From: Faecalimonas sp.
GTDB lineage: Bacteria; Bacillota_A; Clostridia; Lachnospirales; Lachnospiraceae
Assembly: GCA_026169575.1 (NCBI GenBank)
Contig: JAPFCT010000104.1
Span: forward strand, 1-5,811
Length of the DNA stretch: 5,811 nucleotides
Direction: 5' to 3'
Under the pieces are notes generated by a model, which saw only the letters and a program-made list of their open reading frames with translations, was not told the origin of the DNA and searched no databases. Made by a program: the position numbers and the translations under genes. Position 1 is the stretch's first letter, and each line of letters opens with the position of its first letter. Of this stretch, positions 1 to 5,799 are shown in pieces.

Positions 1-619
1 AGATTAGGTCAGACAGCTGCCCTGGGCTCCAACTTTCTTGTCGGTGCTCAATAAACATACGGCTGTAAATTGCCTGAGCTTGTTGCTCTAAATTCTTGTT
101 TATCTCATCATTGAGTGCGATTTTATCATCAAACGACTTCAAAAATGAGCCGATTTTTTCTTGTTCGACTAATGGCGGAACATCAATTTCAAGCTTCTTT
201 ACAACATCAGTCTGCACACGCTGTCGTCCAGATGAACCAACCATAGATTTTATTGCTGGTTCTCTTACTTCTGGACTACAAACGAGATAATATAAGTAAT
301 CCTTATTAGCAATTCCTTCTTTTGCTCTAAACACTATATATTCCGTTGAGCCAAACCCAACCTCTCCATCATTCAAAATTGAGACCTGCGCTGTTTTCCC
401 ATTTTCTAAGCACGGCGTAATTCGTGCCATAATCGTATCCCCATTACGGAATTTTGTGCCACCAGAAAAACATTCTTCAACATAATATGGAATATCTCGA
501 TAAAATGGGCGGAGCACATCCATAGGGATTTTCTTAGCTATAGCACCTTTTTTTATTGTTTCTCTCGGATTGAAATCTGCAATATCAGAGAGCTTCTTTT
601 TTGTCCATTCAGATTTCAT
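1..619 (-). CDS. hsdS: Type I restriction-modification specificity subunit HsdS (3' part beyond window)
   Basis: HsdS recognises the DNA target and holds two HsdM subunits (M2S methylase) or two HsdM and two HsdR (restriction complex). The 206 visible residues hold a first target-recognition domain (about 1-150), starting EWTKKKLSDIADF and closing with GSSGRQRV (129-135) and PPLVEQEKIGSFL (148-160). A helical conserved spacer follows, FDDKIALNDEINKNLEQQ (163-180) then YSRMF. The last residues, SWSPGQLSDLI, echo the N-terminal EWTKKKLSDI and mark the start of a second recognition domain, which the window edge cuts; a full HsdS is usually near 400 residues. The start at 619 is supported by GGAGG 9 nt upstream and by where the first domain begins. 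It overlaps the end of a 24-codon mini-ORF by 11 nt, so translation is probably coupled. It is last of the visible hsd genes. The actual DNA target cannot be read from the sequence. Confidence 0.93.
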   Translation of the reverse strand, partial: MKSEWTKKKLSDIADFNPRETIKKGAIAKKIPMDVLRPFYRDIPYYVEECFSGGTKFRNGDTIMARITPCLENGKTAQVSILNDGEVGFGSTEYIVFRAKEGIANKDYLYYLVCSPEVREPAIKSMVGSSGRQRVQTDVVKKLEIDVPPLVEQEKIGSFLKSFDDKIALNDEINKNLEQQAQAIYSRMFIEHRQESWSPGQLSDLI

Positions 620-683
620 GTCCAATCGCCTCCAGTTTTTCACGAATTACAAATTCGTTTATTCTTTCTTGTCCTGTATTCAT
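609..683 (-). CDS. 24-codon mini-ORF resembling the HsdM C-terminus; probable coupling leader for hsdS
   Basis: This small frame starts with ATG 3 nt after the PIN-gene stop codon and ends inside hsdS with an 11-nt overlap. Its product ends FVIREKLEAIGHEI, which matches the HsdM end GEIRKKLGAIGYEL at 8 of 13 aligned positions. At the DNA level the last stretch (616-635), which contains the hsdS ribosome binding site and ATG, matches the hsdM/PIN junction (1733-1752) at 18 of 20 bases. The upstream ribosome binding site is poor (GTGAGAG at best), so it would be translated mainly by ribosomes finishing the PIN gene. I infer that it is a remnant or mimic of an hsdM 3' end, kept to deliver ribosomes to hsdS. 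Whether the peptide is stable or has its own role is unknown. Confidence 0.5.
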   Translation of the reverse strand: MNTGQERINEFVIREKLEAIGHEI

Positions 684-686
684 AAG

Positions 687-1736
687 CTAACTCTCACTTT
701 CAGTTTCATCTTCATCCGTTCTATAAGCATCTTCAACCGAATAAGTAGCATCATCCAGCATCTTAACATCTATGCCTACGTTGATTGTGTCCTGTGTTTT
801 TCCTCCATCCTTCAATTCGTATATAAACTGCAATGCTGCTTCAATATAATATTCAATTGAATTCTCGTCCGAATTCAAGGATTCAATATTATCAATGCTA
901 ATCAAATGAGCTGTAGTTGAAGTAATCAACCGTCCTTTTTCAACAAGTCCAAAATTTCGATCTATTATCTGCGCAAGAAAATCTTCAGAGTTTAACCAGT
1001 CAACAATTTCCTGGTTTTCATCAAACTCTTCAATTGGTTGATACGAATATTTGTCAATTTCCTTTGCCCACGCTTCTAACTGTATCTTAACTTCACTTTC
1101 ATTTTTGCATATGAACAGTGAAGAATCTGATACATTTTCTGCAAACTCCTTTAGCAGAAATTCTCCAAAAGCATTGTCTTTGGAATAATATATGATTTTT
1201 GAGTTGCGATGCGTTAATGAAAATTCCAAAATACTTTCCCATAGCAACGCATCCTTAAATCCTTTATCAGACTTTTTGTCTTTTCCCTCAAAAGGAGGTA
1301 ATTTACCAAATGCACGATTTACTATACTTTCAAACCTATTGTTAGAAGCAATTGGAACCTCAACAACTTCATTCAATCCTCCTGAAATCTCTTTCTTGTA
1401 TTCCGCAATCTTATTTTTTATGTATTCCGGATAGTTTATGGCCGGATTTTCTTGAATAGAATATTCAGGAAATCGTCTCTTTGATATCGTATTTTTATAA
1501 GTTGAAAGCAATTCATCATGCTTTTCTATAATCTGCTTCTCCATTTCACACCAAACAACAGATGGAATTGCTACCGTCACCTGATTATATATATCAAGTT
1601 GATTAATCATATCAATTACATTTTCAAATGTTGAATTAAAGCTAAAAGTTGTGAAGTCCGCTTTCTTTTCATATGCTTGAAACAGAGCATTCGTATCAAA
1701 AATCAAACAATACGTTATTTCATTGTTTGAGCTCAT
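687..1736 (-). CDS. PIN-domain protein (putative ribonuclease) embedded between hsdM and hsdS
   Basis: The 349-residue product shows the acidic signature of PIN-like nucleases. LIFDTN near the N-terminus carries D14, IPSVVWCEME carries E64, KGFKDALLWES carries D162 and YYSKDNAF carries D187. Spacing and the GFKDALLWES word resemble the DUF4935-type PIN-like group. PIN enzymes are metal-dependent, mostly RNA-cleaving. A second half (about 210-349) is not recognised; it has no membrane segment or signal peptide and ends in an acidic tail (DEDETESES), suggesting a cytosolic protein. I chose ATG 1736 over an in-frame ATG at 1781: it follows a GGGGG ribosome binding site at 9 nt and overlaps the hsdM end by 17 nt, whereas the upstream extension lies inside hsdM coding sequence. 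The gene looks more AT-rich than hsdM and rlmD, consistent with separate acquisition. It is not a standard subunit of type I systems; a linked defence or toxin role is inferred. Confidence 0.85.
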   Translation of the reverse strand: MSSNNEITYCLIFDTNALFQAYEKKADFTTFSFNSTFENVIDMINQLDIYNQVTVAIPSVVWCEMEKQIIEKHDELLSTYKNTISKRRFPEYSIQENPAINYPEYIKNKIAEYKKEISGGLNEVVEVPIASNNRFESIVNRAFGKLPPFEGKDKKSDKGFKDALLWESILEFSLTHRNSKIIYYSKDNAFGEFLLKEFAENVSDSSLFICKNESEVKIQLEAWAKEIDKYSYQPIEEFDENQEIVDWLNSEDFLAQIIDRNFGLVEKGRLITSTTAHLISIDNIESLNSDENSIEYYIEAALQFIYELKDGGKTQDTINVGIDVKMLDDATYSVEDAYRTDEDETESES

Positions 1737-3228
1737 ATCCAATCGCCCCCAGCTTCTTCCTAATCTCTCCCTCCAGCTCATGTGACTTTACAAACATTTC
1801 CGCAAGTTCAGATGTTAACCGTCCCATCTTTTCTTCAAATGGCTCATCGTCATCTTCTTGTTCTTCAATACCTACATATCTGCCCGGAGTAAGGATAAAG
1901 TCTTGCTTTTCAATTTCCCGCAAATCGGCAACGGCACAGAATCCTTTAACATCTTCAAGTGTTCCATCTACAAAAGCTTCATAGGTATCTGAAATCTTCT
2001 TGATATCATCATCCGTCAGCTCACGAAGCTTACGACTCACCATCGTTCCCATCTTGCGAGCGTCAATAAATAAAGTCTTTCCCGGTTGTTTCTTCTGCTT
2101 ATTGATAAACCAGAGCGAAACTGGGATCTGCGTTGTATAGAAAAGCTGAGTAGGCATTGCAACAATACACTCAACTAAATCAGCATTGATAATATTCTTA
2201 CGAATATCACCCTCTCCACCTGATTGAGAAGAAAGTGAACCGTTCGCTAATACCATACCAATACGGCCTGCTGGTGCAAGATGAAAAATCATGTGCTGAA
2301 GCCATGCAAAGTTAGCGTTTCCTGCTGGTGGTGTTCCATATTTCCATCGCTGATCTTCTTTTAATTTATCCAATCCCCAATCGGAAAGGTTAAACGGAGG
2401 ATTCGCCATAATATAATCTGCTCGCAATGTTGGATGGCGATCATCTAGAAACGTATCTGCAGCATAGGCTCCGAGATCTGGTTCAATTCCACGAATGGCA
2501 AGGTTCATCTGTGCCATCTTCCATGTAGTAGGGTTTGAGTCCTGACCGTAGATAGAAATGTTACTGATGTTACCACTGTGATTCTCAACAAATTTTGCAG
2601 ACTGAACAAACATACCACCTGAGCCACAGCAAGGATCATATACTCGGCCCTTGAAAGGTTTCAATACTTCTACCAAGGTGCGTACTACGCAAGATGGTGT
2701 AAAGAATTCGCCGCCACGTTTGCCTTCTTGTTCAGCAAACATAGAAAGACAATACTCATAGGTACGACCCAAGATATCCTTTTCGCTGCCGTGTTCGATC
2801 ATCTGAATATTGGTAAATAAATCTACCACATCTCCCAATCTTCGTTTGTCCAATTCCGGACGTGCGAAATTCTTAGGGAGAATGTGTTTCAATCGTTTAT
2901 TTTCTTTTTCAATTGCACGCATAGCCTCATCGATAACTGTACCGATCTCCGGCGTATGTGCTTTTGCCGCAATCTCACTCCAGCGTGCACCTGCTGGTAC
3001 AAAGAAGATACCTTCAGAAGTATATTCATCAATATCTTCCTCGAATCCGTCGCCTTCTTCAACAAGTTCCTGATATTTATCGTCAAATCTATCCGAGATA
3101 TATTTCAAGAAAATCAATCCCAGGACAACGTTCTTATATTCTGATGCATCCATATTGCCACGAAGCACGCAGGCCGCATCCCATATTTGTTTTTCAAATC
3201 CAATATCGGCTGTATTTTTATCTGCCAT
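1720..3228 (-). CDS. hsdM: Type I restriction-modification DNA methyltransferase subunit HsdM
   Basis: HsdM transfers a methyl group from S-adenosylmethionine to N6 of adenine at the site set by HsdS. The 502-residue product is of normal length. It starts with an HsdM N-terminal helical domain (about 8-145; IGFEKQIWDAACVLRGNMDASEYK), then the methylase fold: GGEFFTP (172-178), the SAM-binding motif DPCCGSGGM (198-206) and the catalytic NPPF (276-279). The C-terminal part ends EGEIRKKLGAIGYELKQ, a helical tail usual for HsdM. The start at 3228 has AGAGGAGG 9 nt upstream. The longer in-frame start at 3255 would place this ribosome binding site inside the coding region, so I reject it. It begins 1 nt after the regulator stop and overlaps the PIN gene by 17 nt, so both junctions look coupled. 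All catalytic motifs are present, so the methylase should be active. Confidence 0.97.
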   Translation of the reverse strand: MADKNTADIGFEKQIWDAACVLRGNMDASEYKNVVLGLIFLKYISDRFDDKYQELVEEGDGFEEDIDEYTSEGIFFVPAGARWSEIAAKAHTPEIGTVIDEAMRAIEKENKRLKHILPKNFARPELDKRRLGDVVDLFTNIQMIEHGSEKDILGRTYEYCLSMFAEQEGKRGGEFFTPSCVVRTLVEVLKPFKGRVYDPCCGSGGMFVQSAKFVENHSGNISNISIYGQDSNPTTWKMAQMNLAIRGIEPDLGAYAADTFLDDRHPTLRADYIMANPPFNLSDWGLDKLKEDQRWKYGTPPAGNANFAWLQHMIFHLAPAGRIGMVLANGSLSSQSGGEGDIRKNIINADLVECIVAMPTQLFYTTQIPVSLWFINKQKKQPGKTLFIDARKMGTMVSRKLRELTDDDIKKISDTYEAFVDGTLEDVKGFCAVADLREIEKQDFILTPGRYVGIEEQEDDDEPFEEKMGRLTSELAEMFVKSHELEGEIRKKLGAIGYELKQ

Positions 3229-3229
3229 T

Positions 3230-3412
3230 TTAGTTTTCCTCCTCTGATGATTCATCTGGAACTATTTCCGCAATATCAGCAATAGCACACTTGAGATACT
3301 CACATATCTTTACGAGCACATCTGTAGCGATGTTAGCACCCTTACCAAGCTTTGCTACAGATGCAGAACTAATTCCTGCCTTCTTAGCAAACTCTGTTTT
3401 CTTCATATCCAA
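3230..3412 (-). CDS. Small Cro/C1-type helix-turn-helix regulator, probably 5'-damaged
   Basis: The 60 residues after a TTG (or the ATG two codons on, 3406) contain a clear helix-turn-helix: KKTEFAKKAG, turn ISS, then ASVAKLGKG, and a last helix TDVLVKICEYLKC, ending in an acidic tail. This matches the short (about 65-75 residue) YozG-like XRE group, likely a DNA-binding repressor. Relatives normally start M-x-I-S-Y-x-KLW. Here the frame stays open upstream as KLWVKVVELD, but TAA at 3437-3439 separates it from an ATG at 3451 with a good ribosome binding site. The conserved first helix is therefore either lost or made only by reinitiation or readthrough; no good binding site precedes TTG 3412. 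Its stop lies 1 nt before hsdM, so it may autoregulate the hsd operon. It could be a functional short form or a fresh pseudogene. Confidence 0.62.
   Translation of the reverse strand: MDMKKTEFAKKAGISSASVAKLGKGANIATDVLVKICEYLKCAIADIAEIVPDESSEEEN
3238..3245 (-). promoter_or_regulatory. Ribosome binding site of hsdM
   Basis: AGAGGAGG lies 9 nt upstream of ATG 3228 and inside the last codons of the regulator gene. It decides the hsdM start in favour of 3228 over the in-frame ATG at 3255. Confidence 0.8.
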
Positions 3413-3456
3413 TTCTACAACTTTTACCCATAACTTTTATGATAGTTTCATTCTGT

Positions 3457-3463
3457 CTCCTTT
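3457..3463 (-). promoter_or_regulatory. Strong ribosome binding site leading into a five-codon frame (MKLS-stop)
   Basis: AAAGGAG stands 5 nt before ATG 3451. The frame reads Met-Lys-Leu-Ser then TAA (3437-3439), and after the stop it continues in the same frame into the helix-turn-helix protein. This appears to be the original initiation site of the regulator. Confidence 0.55.
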
Positions 3464-3464
3464 G

Positions 3465-3479
3465 GGAGGTCTTTCCTCC
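3465..3479 (-). promoter_or_regulatory. Short GGAGG/CCTCC hairpin just upstream of the regulator ribosome binding site
   Basis: The transcript would read GGAGG, a five-base loop, then CCTCC, directly before AAAGGAG. The stem is 5 bp and GC-rich. The CCTCC arm could also pair with the neighbouring ribosome binding site, so it may modulate initiation at 3451. No regulatory role is shown. Confidence 0.3.
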
Positions 3480-3793
3480 AGCTCAGCATAAATCCGTATA
3501 ATTGCAAATCCAAGTTCTTTTATTGCAACCGAACTACTTTTTTTCAAACGAAAAATGTTTGTAAATGGTCTTTATCCACATCATAGAGATTATCAATTTC
3601 CTCTGCAAAATCGGTCCCCTCCCATCATATCTGCTGCAAATTCTTCAGTCATTGGGGCACGCAATGTATCTCCAACAAGCTGCACAATAAAGATACCACT
3701 CCACTCAGACGGCGCCATATACGTCTCCACTTCTTCAGCTATCCCCTGAAAATACACTCCACCATGTCTCTTCTAAACTTTTAAGTCAAACTA

Positions 3794-3809
3794 TGATCAA
3801 CCACGATCA
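3794..3809. promoter_or_regulatory. Operator-like inverted repeat TGATC-N6-GATCA
   Basis: A 16-bp inverted repeat with 5-bp arms. On the minus strand it is also part of two tandem decamers, TTGATCGTGG and TTGATCATAG (8 of 10 identical). It sits about 70 nt downstream of the promoter candidate. Such a site could bind a small helix-turn-helix dimer like the adjacent regulator, but this is inference only. Confidence 0.25.
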
Positions 3810-3876
3810 AACCTCAAAAATTCAAATTTCCTATAATGAATTTATACTTAGCAACAAGGTGTAAAACACTTTTAAG

Positions 3877-3905
3877 AATATAACACAAATTTTCACGTTT
3901 TTCAA
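3877..3905 (-). promoter_or_regulatory. Candidate sigma-A promoter (TTGAAA, 17 nt, TATATT)
   Basis: Reading leftward, TTGAAA (3905-3900) and TATATT (3882-3877) are separated by the ideal 17 nt. It points toward the decayed gene and the hsd operon, with about 420 nt to the regulator. Two TCGCAAA direct repeats lie just upstream. The region is AT-rich, so a chance match is possible. Confidence 0.4.
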
Positions 3906-3933
3906 TCTTCTGCAAGCTATTGTCCATAAATAA

Positions 3934-3961
3934 TTTGCGAATGTAAACAAATTCTTTGCGA
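3934..3961. repeat. Direct repeat TTTGCGA, two copies at 21-bp period
   Basis: TTTGCGA occurs at 3934-3940 and 3955-3961, both followed shortly by ATG (TTTGCGAATG and TTTGCGATAATG). The 21-bp period equals two helical turns, so both lie on one DNA face, upstream of the promoter candidate. Confidence 0.35.
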
Positions 3962-4323
3962 TAATGAAAACGGCAGTCCCAGACATAACATTAAACTGTC
4001 TGACTAGACCATCAACTCACCTCCTATGGTCACGAGATCCGTTAGCAATTGTTGAGAAAATCTCAAAATTAAATAGAGTAGCAGCTACGAACGACTGGTC
4101 ACCAAAAAGAAGCGGAGTTATCCACATAAAGCGACCGTTTTATAAAAAACACTGGCATCCATAACGTCTATCTCCACTTCGTACATGAATCCAGCTGAGT
4201 GGATGTTAACAAGGAGTCCTACACGAACTACTACTGTGACATCAATCATTACCATAAACGCGAGCATAAACATGAATGTTGCGTCTGCTTTGCAAACAAG
4301 CGCTACTTATGTGACATAGGACC

Positions 4324-4357
4324 ACTATATCAACAACTACTGAAATATTGATATAGT
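4324..4357. repeat. Perfect 10-bp inverted repeat downstream of rlmD
   Basis: ACTATATCAA (4324-4333) and TTGATATAGT (4348-4357) are exact reverse complements with a 14-nt loop, 24 nt beyond the rlmD stop. It may act as a weak transcription terminator for rlmD, but the stem is AT-rich and no T-run follows on the rlmD strand. It could instead be a recombinase or element-end site. Confidence 0.45.
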
Positions 4358-4380
4358 TCTTGATCTCTTTATTTCCGATT

Positions 4381-5799
4381 TTATCGCTCTCGCTCGCCAA
4401 ACTCGACTTTTATATTGATTACACTATCAGGCTTTTTGTGGGAAAGCATTACAACCGTTTCCACATGAACCGTCTGACAAAATTGATCCACCGCCGTGCA
4501 TTTTACCACCCGGTATCCTCTCTCTTGTATCATCTCTAAATCTCTCGCCAGGCTTGTTGCCTTGCAGGAGATATACACGATATTTTCCACTCCATAATCA
4601 AGGATCTTCGGCAGCGCCTTCGGATGGATCCCATCCCGCGGCGGATCTAACACGATCACATCTGGCTTCTCTTCAATTTCATCTAATACTTTGAAGACAT
4701 CCCCCGCGATAAATCTGCAGTTATGCAGTCCGTTCCGCTCTGCATTTTCTTTTGCTGCCTCCACAGCTTCCTCGATGATCTCCACTCCGATCACCTGCTT
4801 TGCCACCGGCGCCAGCACCTGCGCGATCGTCCCGGTTCCGCTGAACAGATCGTACACAGTCATGTCATGGATATCTCCGATATAGTCCCGGACAGTACTG
4901 TATAGTACCTCGGCTCCTCTGGAATTTGGCTGGAAGAAGGAAAATGGTGTGATCTTAAATTCCAGTCCCATGATTTTCTCATAGAAATAATCCTGACCGT
5001 AGAGAATCTTTGTTTCATCGCTCTGCACCACATCGGATAAAGAATCGTTCAAAATGTGCAGAATCCCGACAATCTTTCCTTCTAACGGAAGCGCCAGAAG
5101 TTTTTCCACAAGTGGAGACAGGTCATAGGCTTCCTGTGTTGTTGTGACGAGGTTTACAAGAATTTCCCCAGTCGTATCCCCTCTTCTTAAAAGCAGATGG
5201 CGCAGGTATCCGACATGCTGCATTTTTTTGTAGTAGCTGACACCTCTCTCCTTAAAGTAACTAAGTACACAAGTCAGGATCTGTGTCATATCTTTGTGTA
5301 CTAATTTACAGTCAGAAGCGGTCAAAACATCGTAAGTGCTTCCTTTCTTGTGAAGGCCGAGGGAAAGTGGTCCGTCCTTGTACTCATCCCCGAAGGAGAA
5401 CTCCATTTTATTTCGGTAAGCAAATTCCTTCGGGCTTTCTTTTACTCCCTCAAAGGTATAGGAATACCCATCCACGGCCGCATCCATGATTGACCGGATC
5501 TGTTCCTCTTTCATCTTTACCTGATCCTGGTATCCCATCGTCTGGTACATACATCCACCGCAGGCCGGAAAAATACTGCATACCGGCTCTCTTGTCTCTA
5601 ACGGGGACTTTTCAATTACCTCCAGCAGACGTCCTTCCGCTTTTCCTTTTCTCATCTTATTGACACAAAACCGGATCTTCTGCCCCGGAATCCCGTTTTT
5701 TACAATGACCGGCTTGTCTTCCCCCTCAACCTGCACGATTCCTTTATTTGGGAATTCTACCTTTTGGATCTTTCCCTCATAAATCTGTCCCTTTTTCAT
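4381..5799 (-). CDS. rlmD: 23S rRNA (uracil-C5) methyltransferase, RlmD/RlmCD type
   Basis: The enzyme methylates C5 of a uridine in 23S rRNA (U1939 in E. coli RlmD; Gram-positive RlmCD may also modify U747) using S-adenosylmethionine. The 472-residue product has an N-terminal TRAM RNA-binding domain (about 1-60), iron-sulfur cluster cysteines C74, C80, C83 and C164, FFQPN with Q290, the SAM motif DLFSGTGTIA (317-326), LDPPRDG (384-390), the catalytic C412 in YISCKATSLARD and the general base E447 in HVET. All key residues are present. The start is fixed because TAG lies immediately before ATG 5799; only 12 nt upstream are visible and they show no clear ribosome binding site. The end is odd: KKPDSVINIKVEFGERER then stop. 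From memory, many Lachnospiraceae copies continue past VEFGE into a long extension, so this tail may be shortened. The catalytic domain is unaffected. Confidence 0.95.
   Translation of the reverse strand: MKKGQIYEGKIQKVEFPNKGIVQVEGEDKPVIVKNGIPGQKIRFCVNKMRKGKAEGRLLEVIEKSPLETREPVCSIFPACGGCMYQTMGYQDQVKMKEEQIRSIMDAAVDGYSYTFEGVKESPKEFAYRNKMEFSFGDEYKDGPLSLGLHKKGSTYDVLTASDCKLVHKDMTQILTCVLSYFKERGVSYYKKMQHVGYLRHLLLRRGDTTGEILVNLVTTTQEAYDLSPLVEKLLALPLEGKIVGILHILNDSLSDVVQSDETKILYGQDYFYEKIMGLEFKITPFSFFQPNSRGAEVLYSTVRDYIGDIHDMTVYDLFSGTGTIAQVLAPVAKQVIGVEIIEEAVEAAKENAERNGLHNCRFIAGDVFKVLDEIEEKPDVIVLDPPRDGIHPKALPKILDYGVENIVYISCKATSLARDLEMIQERGYRVVKCTAVDQFCQTVHVETVVMLSHKKPDSVINIKVEFGERER

Larger units (their letters stand above)
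3437..3772 (-). pseudogene. Decayed gene of unknown function, split over three reading frames
   Basis: Three adjoining frames together give one protein-like sequence of about 110 residues. The first (3772 to stop 3593) reads GVYFQGIAEEVETYMAPSEW, then SGIFIVQLVGDTLRAPMTEEF, AADMMGG. A single extra G in the GGGG run at 3616-3619 would account for the shift into the second (TDFAEEIDNLYDVDKDHL, then QTFFV, stop at 3546-3544). A further shift near the A7 run at 3538-3544 leads to the third, SSSVAIKELGFAIIRIYAEL, then EERPPKGDRMKLS and TAA at 3437. The first frame has no convincing ribosome binding site. I do not recognise the family. The pieces are collinear and soluble-looking, which is why I read them as one broken gene rather than three chance frames. 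The third frame is the same frame as the downstream regulator. Confidence 0.45.
3773..4380. other. Gene-poor stretch between rlmD and the hsd locus
   Basis: No intact gene can be supported here. On the minus strand an open frame ending at 3814 (KEFVYIRKLFMDNSLQKIEK onward) and an overlapping hydrophobic 51-codon frame (3986 to 3831) have no ribosome binding site. On the plus strand a 50-codon frame from GTG 4199 to TGA 4351 is rich in Cys and His but also lacks one. The stretch reads as decayed or non-coding DNA carrying the promoter-like and repeat elements listed separately. Confidence 0.5.

Noticed and set aside
1737..1781. Longer start for the PIN protein (15 extra residues, MSWRERL...)
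   Set aside because: The extension is the shadow of the hsdM 3' end; the ribosome binding site and overlap pattern fit ATG 1736.
1673..3233. Several plus-strand frames of 80-103 codons across hsdM and its 3' end
   Set aside because: They are antisense shadows of hsdM and the PIN gene, with low-complexity Ser/Phe-rich translations.
3229..3255. Longer start for HsdM (MNHQRRKTK)
   Set aside because: It would place the hsdM ribosome binding site inside the coding region and adds residues atypical for HsdM, whose usual beginning is at MADKNT.
3831..3986. Hydrophobic 51-codon minus-strand frame, possible small membrane peptide or toxin
   Set aside because: No ribosome binding site, an overlapping frame looks equally open, and the proposed promoter lies inside it.
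3964..4164. Plus-strand frame of 66 codons
   Set aside because: No ribosome binding site and no recognisable domain; it lies in decayed DNA and the composition looks random.
4199..4351. Plus-strand Cys/His-rich 50-codon frame (HECCVC motif), possible zinc-binding protein
   Set aside because: GTG start without a ribosome binding site, a stop just upstream, and the 10-bp inverted repeat overlaps its end; kept only as a remark.
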